From Sulfobacillus thermosulfidooxidans (GTDB lineage Bacteria; Bacillota; Sulfobacillia; Sulfobacillales; Sulfobacillaceae), in NCBI RefSeq assembly GCF_001280565.1, contig NZ_LGRO01000001.1, positions 1,426,001 through 1,490,000 on the forward strand: a stretch of DNA of 64,000 bases. The letters are read 5' to 3'. Below, one piece after another: positions 41,988 to 51,043 of this stretch. Position numbers and translations under genes: made by a program. The first letter of the stretch is position 1. The number at the start of each line of letters is the position of its first letter. The notes beneath the pieces were generated by a model. It was not told the DNA's origin. It made no database searches and saw only the letters and a program-made list of their open reading frames with translations.

Positions 41988-43616
41988 TCAGTTAACAGAT
42001 TCTTTTGGATTTTGTGTGGTTGACTCAGGCGACGTGGAGGATTTGTCCAAATGTGGCCAACTCAAACGCCGGCGCGCCGCTAAAAATTCTTGGCCCAAAG
42101 CGTCTAAGCGCATCTCAATCGCTTTGCGATCATCTTCCCAGAAAAAGATATCCAGCAACCGTTTTTCCAGGCTTCCCCGGCGTTCCAAGTGTCTTAGAAT
42201 CACATCAAGTTCTCCAATCACATGGCGAAACAAATCAATTTTCTCATGCAGTAGATGTAATATATTTTCTTCGATCGTGTCAACCGTGAACAAGTTGTAA
42301 ATTTCCACCGGATGTTCTTGCCCAATCCGGTGGACCCGACCAATACGCTGTTCAATACGCATAGGGTTCCAAGGTAAATCAAAGTTGATTAACTGGTGAC
42401 AAAATTGCAGGTTTAATCCTTGTCCTCCGGCCTCCGTGGAGACTAACACATGATCCCCGTCGCGAAACCAGGCAATTAAGCGGTCACGCTCGGTTCGGTT
42501 TAAGCCCCCGTGAAACGCTTCAGCCAAAATCCCTTGTTCTCGCAAAAAATTAACAATCATTTGCTGACTGGCCCGATATTCCGTAAAAATGAGAACCTTA
42601 CCTCCAATCACTCGAATCAAATCACTAATCGCCCGGATTTTCGCGGTCACGGGGATGGACCGGGCCAGTTCTAACAGTTCCTGTTGTAAGGATCCTAACC
42701 AGGTGGAGGATTCCAATGTCGGAATTAGCGCCTGAGGCGACGAACATAATTCTCGTTGCAACGTAATGAGGGGAAGTACCGTCTGATTGCCTTGAAGACG
42801 ATGGCGGTATTCCACCTTCAACGCGTGGGTCATCGTGTCATAAAGCCGGCGTTCGGCCTCACTGAGCACAATTGGCCACAATGTGACTTCGCGGGGAGGT
42901 AATGACAGCCCCACATCCTGTCGTTGATTACGAACCATCACTTGCGACAATAACTTTTTTAAAGCGCGTGCATTTTTAGGCGTGCGTTTGTCCAAAATGA
43001 ATTGACGATAAAAGCGCAAATAATTCCCAAATAATCCGGGTTTCACCAAGTTTACGAGGGTATATAATTCTGTTAATTCATTTTCCATCGGTGTGGCCGT
43101 TAACAAGACTAAATACCGCGACTGAAGTCCTTCCACCAACTGGTAGTTTAATGTCTTGGTATTTTTAAGGTGATGCGCCTCATCGACAATGACTAGATCC
43201 CAAGGCACATATTGTAATTGTTGATAAAGCGGCGGCCGTTTAGCCGTATCAATAGATAATACCCATAACCAGCCTTGATCATGGGCATTGTGTAGAGCTT
43301 GCCAACCGAACTTATTTTTGAGTTCGTGAATCCATTGGGTGATCAGTCCCGCTGGCACTAAAATCAATACCCGGTCGACAAGGCCTTGGGCCTTCAATTC
43401 AGCGATAATTAATCCTGCCTCAATGGTTTTGCCGAGTCCGACTTCATCAGCTAAAATGGCTCGACCTTGAAGATGATTTACCACCGTTAACACACTATCA
43501 ATTTGATAACTGTGCAAATGTAATCCCTGTTCGATATACGGCTCAATTGCGGGCCAACAGTGGAGATGGCCTATTAAGTGCTCTAGAGTCGGTGCTTGGC
43601 GCGATTTTCTGGTCAT
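41988..43616 (-). CDS. SNF2-family ATPase/helicase, last gene of the NHEJ cluster
   Basis: 542 residues. Motif I ADEVGLGKTIEAGLI, motif II VIVDEAHHLKN, motif III LTATPMENEL, and in the second lobe GKVLIFTEY, STEAGGQGLNLQFC and the motif VI pair RIEQRIGRVHRIGQ. This is the compact RapA/DISARM-like helicase core without SNF2 accessory domains; the C-terminus is a short coiled-coil-like helix and a Ser/Thr tail. It presumably remodels protein-DNA complexes using ATP. Its start overlaps the stop of the polymerase gene by 4 nt (ATGA), so it is co-translated with the Ku-ligase-polymerase set, suggesting a role at DNA ends. Confidence 0.9.
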   Translation of the reverse strand: MTRKSRQAPTLEHLIGHLHCWPAIEPYIEQGLHLHSYQIDSVLTVVNHLQGRAILADEVGLGKTIEAGLIIAELKAQGLVDRVLILVPAGLITQWIHELKNKFGWQALHNAHDQGWLWVLSIDTAKRPPLYQQLQYVPWDLVIVDEAHHLKNTKTLNYQLVEGLQSRYLVLLTATPMENELTELYTLVNLVKPGLFGNYLRFYRQFILDKRTPKNARALKKLLSQVMVRNQRQDVGLSLPPREVTLWPIVLSEAERRLYDTMTHALKVEYRHRLQGNQTVLPLITLQRELCSSPQALIPTLESSTWLGSLQQELLELARSIPVTAKIRAISDLIRVIGGKVLIFTEYRASQQMIVNFLREQGILAEAFHGGLNRTERDRLIAWFRDGDHVLVSTEAGGQGLNLQFCHQLINFDLPWNPMRIEQRIGRVHRIGQEHPVEIYNLFTVDTIEENILHLLHEKIDLFRHVIGELDVILRHLERRGSLEKRLLDIFFWEDDRKAIEMRLDALGQEFLAARRRLSWPHLDKSSTSPESTTQNPKESVN

Positions 43617-44506
43617 TTTGCCTCACCCTCCGAAGAGTGGCTCAAGCTGAGAGGAACCATAATCCCTTGAGCTTCGAGGTGCTGGCGTAAAGAAATGGCT
43701 GGTGTAAACACGCCGAAGAGATCGCCATAACGCCCAATTCGTTCTATGACACGCGGCATTGTCCACCATGTGGGCAGGATATCCACTTCATCAAGCATTA
43801 CAGGGCAGGAAACAGATGCTGTCTTAACCGCTCGAACGCTATAGACCCCCGCCATCGTCCGGTGATATCCGTTTTGCAAGAAATCAATATAGACACGTTG
43901 TCCTCGCCTAACTTTTAGCCGTTCCGTGGTGAATAAATGCGGGTAGGTCTTGACAGCGATTTCTGCAATAAGACGACAGGCCGTCGTGACTATTTCATAG
44001 GATTCCGGCTCAATTCTCATATAAATGTGCATCCCGTTATGACCGGAGGTTTTCAAAAGATAAGGAAGACGGAGTAATTCCAAAAGTTTAGCCATTATCC
44101 TTGTTGCCTCTGCAACTTTCTCCCACCCTACCTCGTGGGGATCCAAGTCAAAAACTGCCCAATCATGCAGGTCGGGTTCCTCAATTAAGGCTAGAGGCAC
44201 GTGCCATTCAATAACCCCCAGAGCCACCCATTGTAACAATTCTTTCGAGGTATGAATTTGAATCATCTGCGAGGCATTTGTTCGAGTCCGCTCATGTTTT
44301 TGATAAAACATCGGCCCGCCGATTCCATGGGGCCACCGTTTAACCGTCAAAGCCCGGTGAGAATAGTGCGGCAAAATCACCGAGCTCACGGCGGCATAAT
44401 AATCCAACAAATCGAGCCGTGTCACCCCAATATCTGGGAATAACACTCTTTCAGGGTGCGAAACATGAAGGCTAATTCGATGTTCGCCATTGACGAATTC
44501 GACCAT
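43613..44506 (-). CDS. LigD-type NHEJ polymerase/primase (PolDom)
   Basis: 297 residues, matching the free-standing polymerase domain of LigD. Start region HVSHPERVLFPDIGVTRLDLLDYY, KRWPHGIGGPMFYQKH, the catalytic pair Asp120/Asp122 in FDLDP, KTSGHNGMHIYM, RGQRVYIDFLQN (third Asp) and VYSVRA near the end are all diagnostic. It fills gaps at broken ends, preferring ribonucleotides. Here ligase and polymerase are separate genes instead of one LigD; no phosphoesterase domain is found in the window. It overlaps the ligase gene by 35 bp and the SNF2 gene by 4 nt. Confidence 0.92.
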   Translation of the reverse strand: MVEFVNGEHRISLHVSHPERVLFPDIGVTRLDLLDYYAAVSSVILPHYSHRALTVKRWPHGIGGPMFYQKHERTRTNASQMIQIHTSKELLQWVALGVIEWHVPLALIEEPDLHDWAVFDLDPHEVGWEKVAEATRIMAKLLELLRLPYLLKTSGHNGMHIYMRIEPESYEIVTTACRLIAEIAVKTYPHLFTTERLKVRRGQRVYIDFLQNGYHRTMAGVYSVRAVKTASVSCPVMLDEVDILPTWWTMPRVIERIGRYGDLFGVFTPAISLRQHLEAQGIMVPLSLSHSSEGEAK

Positions 44507-45305
44507 GCCGCATCTTTCCTTCTGCTGTGAGTTCTCGGTATTCGACTTCTACGTCAATTGGATCGGGTAAGCGCCAGATGATATCCGTCCCTCTCTTCTC
44601 CTTGACTAACAACGAAACCTCCACGTTCCAGTCCTTGGGGGCTAATAATTTAGCCATCACATCTCCGCCATCCTTGTCCGAACTCACCCACCACATCCAT
44701 TGACCATCCAGGGCTCGGGAAATTACAGACACGACGGCCCATTGACGGTTCATGACTAAAAATTTCTGCCAGGCCCTCACCCGCTTTCCTGGTAAATAGG
44801 GACTGTTTAAGTTCTTGGCCATGACCCCTTCAAGACCATGGTCCCACGCCGCCGTCCACAAAGCCATTCCGTGTTCGACCACACCATCGGCCACGACAAT
44901 TTTTCCCTGCGTTGACACCACGTTATGCAAATATTCAAGACGTGTTTTCAGTGGTTTGGCCAACAGCCATTCACCCTCTGCATATAAACAATCAAACACA
45001 ATCACTCGGTGTGCCCCTCCATGACGTCGTTGAAGAGCCGAAAAAGACGGTTTGCCGTTCTCCCAGGCAATCAACTCGCCATCTAAAATAACGGGCCGAT
45101 CGAGCTCCTTAGCCACATCGGCCAAATCAGGAAATTGCCTGAGTAGGCTTTGGCCGTTACGCGAAAAGATTTGGAGATGGTCGGTCCAATGGATTTGACA
45201 CCGGTAACCATCCCATTTTATTTCATACCACCAGTGGACATCATCAAAGGGATGGGGCACCCGAACGGCCAACATGGGGGCAATGAACGTATGAGGCTCT
45301 ATCAT
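44472..45305 (-). CDS. ATP-dependent DNA ligase (LigD ligase domain, NHEJ)
   Basis: 277 residues, small for a ligase: nucleotidyltransferase core plus OB fold only. The adenylated Lys30 is in EIKWDGYR (motif I); motif III PVILDGELIAW, motif IV HGLEGVMAKN and motif V RAWQKF follow; the OB fold begins at about residue 190. It seals nicks at rejoined double-strand breaks with ATP. Start and Ku stop overlap by 4 nt (ATGA). Its C-terminus overlaps the start of the polymerase gene by 35 bp. Confidence 0.93.
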   Translation of the reverse strand: MIEPHTFIAPMLAVRVPHPFDDVHWWYEIKWDGYRCQIHWTDHLQIFSRNGQSLLRQFPDLADVAKELDRPVILDGELIAWENGKPSFSALQRRHGGAHRVIVFDCLYAEGEWLLAKPLKTRLEYLHNVVSTQGKIVVADGVVEHGMALWTAAWDHGLEGVMAKNLNSPYLPGKRVRAWQKFLVMNRQWAVVSVISRALDGQWMWWVSSDKDGGDVMAKLLAPKDWNVEVSLLVKEKRGTDIIWRLPDPIDVEVEYRELTAEGKMRHGRIRQWRTSN

Positions 45306-46069
45306 ACCCTTTGGGCCGTCTGCGAAACCGATGCCCGTAATTGTTCCATCAAAGACATCACCTCGCGCGTCGTGTGTGTTTCTTCCGGGGTTATCGCTTG
45401 GGGCATCAACGCTTGGATCCGTTCTAAAAGCTCTCGCTTGGCCTCATTGGGATACCGTTCTGGAACAAATGGCTCCTGCATTTGTTTCACCAACATTACG
45501 GCCATATCCCGTTCTTTATCAGATATTTGCACGGATACATCGCCAAAGTTTTTTCCTTCTTCACGCAAACTTTCCGGAAAATACAAGGTATGCATCATCA
45601 AGGTCGACGAATGAAAGGTCCGGACCACAGCTAAGGACGGCTTAGACCGAAGCGTCAATTCTGCCAACGCGACTAAATGCGTATTCTGCATTGTATCCGC
45701 TAATAAGCGGTAAGCTTTGTGCCCTCCCGGCAGAGGCTTCAGCCAGTAAGCTTGCCGGAAGTAGACAGGATCAATGGCATCTAACAGATGAAAACTCATA
45801 ATGGTGACGTTATGATCCGTCGAAGACTGGACGATGTCCTGATCCTCGAGCACCACATAACGTCCATCCGGCACAGGAGCCCCTCGCACTATCTCACCGG
45901 ATTCGACTTCGACATGGCAGGTCGGACAATATTTTCGATATTGAATCCTGGATCCACATACCTTGTGAAGCCAATGAATCTCCACTTTTTCATCATCCAT
46001 CGCTTTATAAACCTGGATGGGAATAGAGACCAAGCCAAAACCAATCACCCCTTTATATAAGCTTCTCAC
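45302..46069 (-). CDS. ku: Ku homodimer DNA-end-binding protein
   Basis: 255 residues from a GTG at 46069 giving (M)RSLYKGVIGFGLVSIPIQVYKA, the standard Ku start, with AGGG 8 nt upstream; the frame runs to 46189 but there it overlaps the previous gene. The core bridge and ring segments are IHWLHKVCGSRIQYRKYCPTCH (a Cys pair seen in many bacterial Ku), RQAYWLKPLPGGHKAYRLLADTM, and LAVVRTFHSSTLMMHTLYFPESLR. The C-terminal extension is short. Ku threads onto DNA ends and recruits the ligase. It starts 10 bp after the gerW/ytfJ stop. Confidence 0.95.
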   Translation of the reverse strand: MRSLYKGVIGFGLVSIPIQVYKAMDDEKVEIHWLHKVCGSRIQYRKYCPTCHVEVESGEIVRGAPVPDGRYVVLEDQDIVQSSTDHNVTIMSFHLLDAIDPVYFRQAYWLKPLPGGHKAYRLLADTMQNTHLVALAELTLRSKPSLAVVRTFHSSTLMMHTLYFPESLREEGKNFGDVSVQISDKERDMAVMLVKQMQEPFVPERYPNEAKRELLERIQALMPQAITPEETHTTREVMSLMEQLRASVSQTAQRV

Positions 46070-46079
46070 TACAATCACC

Positions 46080-46547
46080 CTATTGAGATACGTCTTGGGG
46101 GTTGACCAGGGTTGTGGTGTGGTTTTGTGCCTTCGGCTTACCATTACCACTAATGAGATGCTGGATTTGGTCAAGAAGTTGGGGCACATTGTTCACGATC
46201 GATTCGAGCACATCTCCGCGATCAACCGAGAGTAAGCGTACATTATCTCCATGAGCAACCAGAAAACCGACGGGATGAACAGTCACTCCGGCTCCACTCC
46301 CGCCGCCAAAAGGATGCCCGGGACCGTCACTTTCCCGTTTCCAGTATTCACCACCCCCAGCGGCAAATCCAAAGGAAACACGCGACACCGGAATAATTGT
46401 CCCGCCGTCAGGCGTCTGAACCGGTTGACCCACCACCGTGTTCACATCGATCATGCCTTTAATCGATTCCATGGCTGTTTTCATGAGACTTTCAATAGGA
46501 TGTCCCTCTTGATATGCATGTGAGTCCGTGTTGGTGATATGTTCCAC
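46080..46547 (-). CDS. ytfJ: Spore protein GerW/YtfJ
   Basis: 155 residues from a GTG at 46547 (GGAG 8 nt upstream); the frame runs upstream to 46631 into the neighbour. The signature is HPIESLMKTAMESIKGMIDVNTVVGQPVQTPDGGTIIPVSRVSFGFAAGGGEY, then a Gly-rich stretch GGGSGAGVTVHPVGFLV. YtfJ/GerW is made in the forespore under SigG control in Bacillus and is needed for some germinant responses. Location directly before ku suggests the repair genes share its forespore expression. Confidence 0.94.
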   Translation of the reverse strand: MEHITNTDSHAYQEGHPIESLMKTAMESIKGMIDVNTVVGQPVQTPDGGTIIPVSRVSFGFAAGGGEYWKRESDGPGHPFGGGSGAGVTVHPVGFLVAHGDNVRLLSVDRGDVLESIVNNVPQLLDQIQHLISGNGKPKAQNHTTTLVNPQDVSQ

Positions 46548-46611
46548 AAAGTTCACTCCTACCTCAAAGTTTTTTGGCTGCCGATGGTCGTCGGATAATG
46601 ATGCTAGACAA

Positions 46612-47202
46612 CTATTTTTGGTAACGGCCATGAATAAAGAGGAAAATGGCCCGAATCAACGCTTGGAGAGATGCTTCGACCAGACTGCCCACCCGAAATC
46701 GTAATGTCGCATGAAATTCTCCTTGGAATTGCACGCGGTCCCATACCGGATAAATCCCATAAACCGGGCGTCGGGAACTTCTCGGTGCTATGCGCAAGCT
46801 TACCCAAGGCCCCAGCAAATTATTCAACAGGCCAATAATTAGTGCCGTGCTGGCCGCTTCTGCCAGCCCTAAATACAACACACAAGAAAAATTTGTGACG
46901 GATGTTTTATCCCATAGCGTTTTGACAAAATGACTATAAATTTTGAGACCCGTGAATCCTTGCGACACCCTTTTCGGGTCGAACCCTGTGGTCGGTTTAA
47001 CCTTTTGTGCCGGAGTCATAGGAACACGCCAGGCATGGTGACTATGCCAGCCGAGAATTTGGGCATTAAAACCCATTGTCCATTGAGTTCCTTGACCAGA
47101 CACCTTGATCGTGGTTGTAACCGGCACCAACATAACCCCAACGGCCACAACCCCGAAAGTGGTCACCAGGAAGATTGCGATCGCGATCACCCACCACACC
47201 AA
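46612..47202 (-). CDS. DUF2953 membrane protein (YtfI-like)
   Basis: 196 residues with an N-terminal membrane helix (residues 3-28), a second hydrophobic stretch around 105-130 and a C-terminal beta/helix region ending RAIFLFIHGRYQK. The pattern and the position next to ytfJ match the Bacillus YtfI (DUF2953) proteins, sporulation-associated but of unknown role. It has 64 bp to ytfJ downstream and 55 bp from scpB upstream, all on one strand. Confidence 0.75.
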   Translation of the reverse strand: MVWWVIAIAIFLVTTFGVVAVGVMLVPVTTTIKVSGQGTQWTMGFNAQILGWHSHHAWRVPMTPAQKVKPTTGFDPKRVSQGFTGLKIYSHFVKTLWDKTSVTNFSCVLYLGLAEAASTALIIGLLNNLLGPWVSLRIAPRSSRRPVYGIYPVWDRVQFQGEFHATLRFRVGSLVEASLQALIRAIFLFIHGRYQK

Positions 47203-47257
47203 ATTGACATGTATAGAGTGTCACAAGCCTTAGAAAATTATACGCGGGGTGCTAATA

Positions 47258-47794
47258 TTATCCGGATATAGAAGAATCTTGCGGTAAAGGAGGGAGTTGC
47301 TCTAAGGAATCAAGCCCAAACTCTTTGAGAAACTGCACCGTGGTGCCATAGAGAATGGGACGGCCAGGAGCTTCTTTGCGACCGACTTGTTCAATCAGTT
47401 CGCGATTTAAAAGGGTATCGAGAGCGCGTTCCGAATTGGTTTGGCGCAAAGCCTCAATTTCTAAACGGGTAATGGGCTGTTTATAGGCAATAATCGCCAA
47501 TACTTCCCAAGCCGCCGCGGATAACGGTTCAGGCCTTTCCATTCCCAAGCGTTCGTCGAGAAAGGACGACAAATCAGGCGCCGTGGCCAATAGATATCCC
47601 CCAGCCACTTGACGCACACATAATCCAGATTGCCGGGCTTGCAAATATTGACGAAAGGATTCCAGAAGATTGGGAATGTGTAGGGGATCAATGTCCAACC
47701 ATAAGGCTAGTTGGTCATTCGAGACAGGATCTTTTTGTGTAAACAATAGGGCTTCAATTTTTCGCATTATCATAGAATCATATTGCAGACTCAT
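47258..47794 (-). CDS. scpB: Segregation and condensation protein B
   Basis: 178 residues. Winged-helix kleisin partner: IEALLFTQKDPVSNDQLALWL, then the second winged helix with LSAAAWEVLAIIAYKQPITRLEIEALRQTNSERALDTLLNRELIEQVGRKEAPGRPILYGTT split over the middle, which is nearly invariant in ScpB. It binds ScpA and SMC to compact and resolve chromosomes. It is 6 bp downstream of scpA. The smc gene is not in the window. Confidence 0.95.
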   Translation of the reverse strand: MSLQYDSMIMRKIEALLFTQKDPVSNDQLALWLDIDPLHIPNLLESFRQYLQARQSGLCVRQVAGGYLLATAPDLSSFLDERLGMERPEPLSAAAWEVLAIIAYKQPITRLEIEALRQTNSERALDTLLNRELIEQVGRKEAPGRPILYGTTVQFLKEFGLDSLEQLPPLPQDSSISG

Positions 47795-47800
47795 TATGCA

Positions 47801-48493
47801 TTATCCTCCAAGCGAAATCCAAATCGGACCAAAGGCGCCGGGCTGATCCACCTGAACTTCTTGACGATGCCATAAATGCACCATGGCCAAAAATGTGCTG
47901 ACAACCTCCGAGGGCTCTTGGGCATTGACCATCAGGTCGAAGGGGACAGGCTGATCGTAAGAACGAAGGCGGCGCATGAATTGATCCATGCGGACCTCCA
48001 ACGGATCGTCTTCCGCCTTCACCACCCGTTCGGGAATGGACGATTTGCGAACATGCAAGCGAGGCCAAGACCATGCCAATTTCCACACTGTTGCCCCTTT
48101 AATGGGCCGATAAGGATGCGCACTTTGAATCGATACCGGACGAGCATAAAAGGCTTGAGCGCTATGCCAAAGTTGTTGCAAAGCCGTTGTTGCTGGTTCA
48201 ATCCATACCTCGTCATACTCTTCGACTGGTTCCAAGACTTCAGGTTCACTATCCGGCTCCACCTGGGGTAATACCACATCTGACTTACGTCGGATAATCC
48301 ACGCTGTGACAGGCGCTTCCTCGCTCACCGTTTGCAAATCGCTCACTGTCCGCCAACGTTCTGACAAAAAACGAACCAGTTGTAATAAACGTAATTCCCG
48401 TGCCAAAAGGGGCCGACGTCTCACTTTAAGAGCCAGTGCCTGCACATTTTCTTCCCAGCCGGGATCCAGATCCTGCTGTTCACTGGCTATCAT
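47801..48493 (-). CDS. scpA: Segregation and condensation protein A (kleisin), divergent
   Basis: 230 residues, slightly short for ScpA (~250) and quite diverged: the N-terminal 'FEGPLDLLLHLI' hallmark is not visible, so the SMC-neck-binding part may be reduced. The C-terminal winged helix is clear: EVVSTFLAMVHLWHRQEVQVDQPGAFGPIWI. The middle has an acidic linker (residues 80-95). Identification rests on that C-terminus and the position directly before scpB. Its ATG overlaps the trpS stop by 4 nt. Confidence 0.78.
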   Translation of the reverse strand: MIASEQQDLDPGWEENVQALALKVRRRPLLARELRLLQLVRFLSERWRTVSDLQTVSEEAPVTAWIIRRKSDVVLPQVEPDSEPEVLEPVEEYDEVWIEPATTALQQLWHSAQAFYARPVSIQSAHPYRPIKGATVWKLAWSWPRLHVRKSSIPERVVKAEDDPLEVRMDQFMRRLRSYDQPVPFDLMVNAQEPSEVVSTFLAMVHLWHRQEVQVDQPGAFGPIWISLGG

Positions 48494-49500
48494 TGGAGGC
48501 CGTTCAGATGCATCGCATCTTTAACCTCGTCCATAGTTGCCTGGGCTAATCTTTGGGCTGATTTTGCGCCTTCTTGAAGAATTTCTTCCACTTGTTCAGG
48601 ATGGGCTTCCCACTGAGTGCGTCGTTCCCGAATCGGATCTAAGCGGTTATTGATTGATGCCGCCAAAAGCGCTTTACAATCGACACAGCCGATGGTGGCG
48701 TTCCGACAAGCAAGGTCAATTTCCTCAACGGTTTTTTTCTCGCTAAACACTTTATGCAAACTAAATGCAGGGCATACATCAGGATGACCAGGATCCGAAC
48801 GCTTTACTCGGGCAGGATCTGTCATCATGACCCGAATTTTCTTTGTTATACTGTCGGCTGGTTCTCCCAGGGCCAAAGTATTCCCATAACTCTTACTCAT
48901 CTTTTTGCCATCCAATCCCGGAAGCACACGCGCCTCGGTTAGGACGGCTTCGGGTTCGACCAGGACATCACCATACAAGCCGTTAAACCGGCGAACAATT
49001 TCTCGGGTTAACTCAACATGGGGAACCTGATCTTGACCGACAGGAACCTTGTTGGCACGATAAAGAATGATGTCCGATGACATTAAAACCGGATAGCCTA
49101 AGAATCCATAGGTATGGATATCGCGTTGTGCTAATTCTTTTAACTTTTCCTTGTAACTGGGAACGCGCTCTAACCATCCCAGAGGTGTAATCATGCTGAG
49201 TAAAAGATGTAACTCCGCATGTTGCGGCACCATGGATTGGCGAAAAATAATGGAGCGTTGCGGATCCAGTCCCGCCGCTAGCCAATCCACTACCATATTA
49301 AAGACCATAGAAGGCAGTTGACGGGTGTCATGATACCCCGTGGTAAGGGAATGGAAATCCGCAACCATAAAATACGAATCATAGATGTCTTGCATTTTCA
49401 CCCAGTTATCTAGGGCCCCCATCCAATTTCCAATATGAAGTGCTCCAGAAGGTTGCATTCCTGATAAGACACGATCTTTCATCGATGTTGCCACGCTCAC
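48490..49500 (-). CDS. trpS: Tryptophanyl-tRNA synthetase
   Basis: 336 residues, class I. HIGH motif is ALHIGNW near residues 20-26, and KMSKS is DGKKMSKSYGN; GQDQVPHVELTREIVRRFN in the middle is typical TrpRS. The start at 49500 is a GTG with AGAGGA 6 nt upstream; an ATG at 49482 is an alternative giving a more usual N-terminus. It is 15 bp after lysA and overlaps scpA by 4 nt. I see no T-box leader, consistent with its internal operon position. Confidence 0.96.
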   Translation of the reverse strand: MSVATSMKDRVLSGMQPSGALHIGNWMGALDNWVKMQDIYDSYFMVADFHSLTTGYHDTRQLPSMVFNMVVDWLAAGLDPQRSIIFRQSMVPQHAELHLLLSMITPLGWLERVPSYKEKLKELAQRDIHTYGFLGYPVLMSSDIILYRANKVPVGQDQVPHVELTREIVRRFNGLYGDVLVEPEAVLTEARVLPGLDGKKMSKSYGNTLALGEPADSITKKIRVMMTDPARVKRSDPGHPDVCPAFSLHKVFSEKKTVEEIDLACRNATIGCVDCKALLAASINNRLDPIRERRTQWEAHPEQVEEILQEGAKSAQRLAQATMDEVKDAMHLNGLQ

Positions 49501-49515
49501 TGTCCGTCCTCTTTT

Positions 49516-50838
49516 CTATAGGAAATCACGCAAGCCGGCAGGATCTCGCCAGGGCAGATCTTGCGCGACTAAATCTTGATAGGTTTCACGTTTCACCCAT
49601 AACTGGCTGTGACCATCCGCAACCAAAACCACAGCAGGTTTGGGCACACGATTATAATTGGACGACATCGCATAATTGTACGCACCGGTACCGAAGACCA
49701 CCACATAATCTCCCACTTCCACAGAAGGCAAGGTGACGTCGCGAATTAAGATGTCTCCACTTTCGCAATATCGTCCAGCAACAGTGTAAACTGTAACTCC
49801 CTCTATGGGCTTTCCATCGACCTGGGCCATATATTCGGCTTGATAGAGGGCAGGCCGAATATTATCCCCCATTCCCCCATCGACAGCGATATAGTTTTTG
49901 CCACCCGGGACTGTTTTGGTAGCATTCACCTGATAAACGGTTACGCCTGCTTCGGCCACGATAGCCCGCCCCGGTTCAATAAATATTACCGGTGGTACGC
50001 ATCCCATGGGAGTCATGGCCTGAACAGCTGAATTCACCCGGGCCAAAATGCTCGGCACTTCCGGAGGATCATCCTTCTCGGTATATTGCACACCGAATCC
50101 GCCCCCGATATCCAGAACCTCCGGCCAAAATCGGCGCTGTTCCCATAAAGACTGGATAAATTCCATCAGCCGCGCCGCATTATGGACAAAAGGATCTTCA
50201 TCGAAGATTTGGGAGCCAATGTGCGCATGAAAACCCTTTAAATCAATATGTGAAGACGCTAGCGCGACACTGACGGCTTCCTCGTGAATGCCATCTTTCA
50301 TGCTAAATCCGAATTTCGAATCAAATTGCCCCGTTTGGATAAATGCATGGGTATGCGCCTCAATCCCCGGGGTCAGCCGTAAGAGGACGGGCGCCTTAAT
50401 GGTCATGCGGGCCGCAATCTCATCGATAAGATGTAACTCATCGAGCGAATCAACCACTACATATCCCACGTTATGCTTGAGCGCCAGCTGGATTTCTTCG
50501 GCTGTTTTCACATTGCCATGAAACACAACGTTTTGCATATTAAAGCCGGCCGCAATAGCAGTATATAACTCACCGCCTGATACAACATCGAGACCCACGC
50601 CGTGAGCATTTAAGAATCCCGCCATCGCTGTAGTCAAAAAGGCTTTGCCTGCATAAAATGCACGACCCGGTGGAGTCATTTCATTTAATGCCTCTTGAAA
50701 ATCATGAATACGGTGTAACATTGTCGCATAATCCAATACATATAATGGTGTACCATAAGCTTCTGCGAGCTGGCGAATCGGTACTCCGCCTATGGAGATC
50801 CGATTGTGCTCATCCCTCTGATAAGTATCCGGAAACAT
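49516..50838 (-). CDS. lysA: Diaminopimelate decarboxylase
   Basis: 440 residues from the ATG at 50838 (AGGGGG ~7 nt upstream; the preceding in-frame TTG is discarded). Fold-III PLP enzyme: the PLP Lys in AFYAGKAFLTTAM, HGNVKT, GFHAHIGSQIFD, DIGGGFGVQY, FIEPGRAIVAEAG, and the second-subunit motif RYCESGDILIRD. It makes lysine from meso-DAP. It follows spoVAF as in Bacillus, where spoVA and lysA are also neighbours. The 205-bp gap upstream carries a possible 42-codon gene and no lysine riboswitch that I can see. Confidence 0.96.
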   Translation of the reverse strand: MFPDTYQRDEHNRISIGGVPIRQLAEAYGTPLYVLDYATMLHRIHDFQEALNEMTPPGRAFYAGKAFLTTAMAGFLNAHGVGLDVVSGGELYTAIAAGFNMQNVVFHGNVKTAEEIQLALKHNVGYVVVDSLDELHLIDEIAARMTIKAPVLLRLTPGIEAHTHAFIQTGQFDSKFGFSMKDGIHEEAVSVALASSHIDLKGFHAHIGSQIFDEDPFVHNAARLMEFIQSLWEQRRFWPEVLDIGGGFGVQYTEKDDPPEVPSILARVNSAVQAMTPMGCVPPVIFIEPGRAIVAEAGVTVYQVNATKTVPGGKNYIAVDGGMGDNIRPALYQAEYMAQVDGKPIEGVTVYTVAGRYCESGDILIRDVTLPSVEVGDYVVVFGTGAYNYAMSSNYNRVPKPAVVLVADGHSQLWVKRETYQDLVAQDLPWRDPAGLRDFL

Positions 50839-50895
50839 CAAATCCCCCTCATGGCCTGCAATTGATCCGTTGTCCTGATCATTGGTTTTAGCCTA

Positions 50896-51024
50896 TCATT
50901 CGATCGCAAGAGGGTCAACGATCTGACACCACTTATTCATCGGCGATGTCCAATTGCATGAATATACAAGAAGAGCCAGCACCTTTTCATACGGCGATGA
51001 CTCGTCTTGTATTAGGTTCCACAT
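50896..51024 (-). CDS. Possible small protein, 42 aa, between spoVAF and lysA
   Basis: ATG at 51024, 19 bp after the spoVAF stop, preceded by AAGGGA about 8 nt upstream. The product begins MWNLIQDESSPYEKVLALL, has a hydrophobic middle (LALLVYS), three Trp and two Cys, and no match in memory. Spacing and ribosome site support translation. The short length and lack of homologues leave it uncertain; it could be a chance ORF. Confidence 0.35.
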   Translation of the reverse strand: MWNLIQDESSPYEKVLALLVYSCNWTSPMNKWCQIVDPLAIE

Positions 51025-51043
51025 TTCTTTTCCCTTAAGTCCC

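Noticed and set aside
50839-51043. Possible lysine riboswitch before lysA
   Set aside because: The gap is short, lacks the expected helices and terminator, and is better explained by a small ORF.
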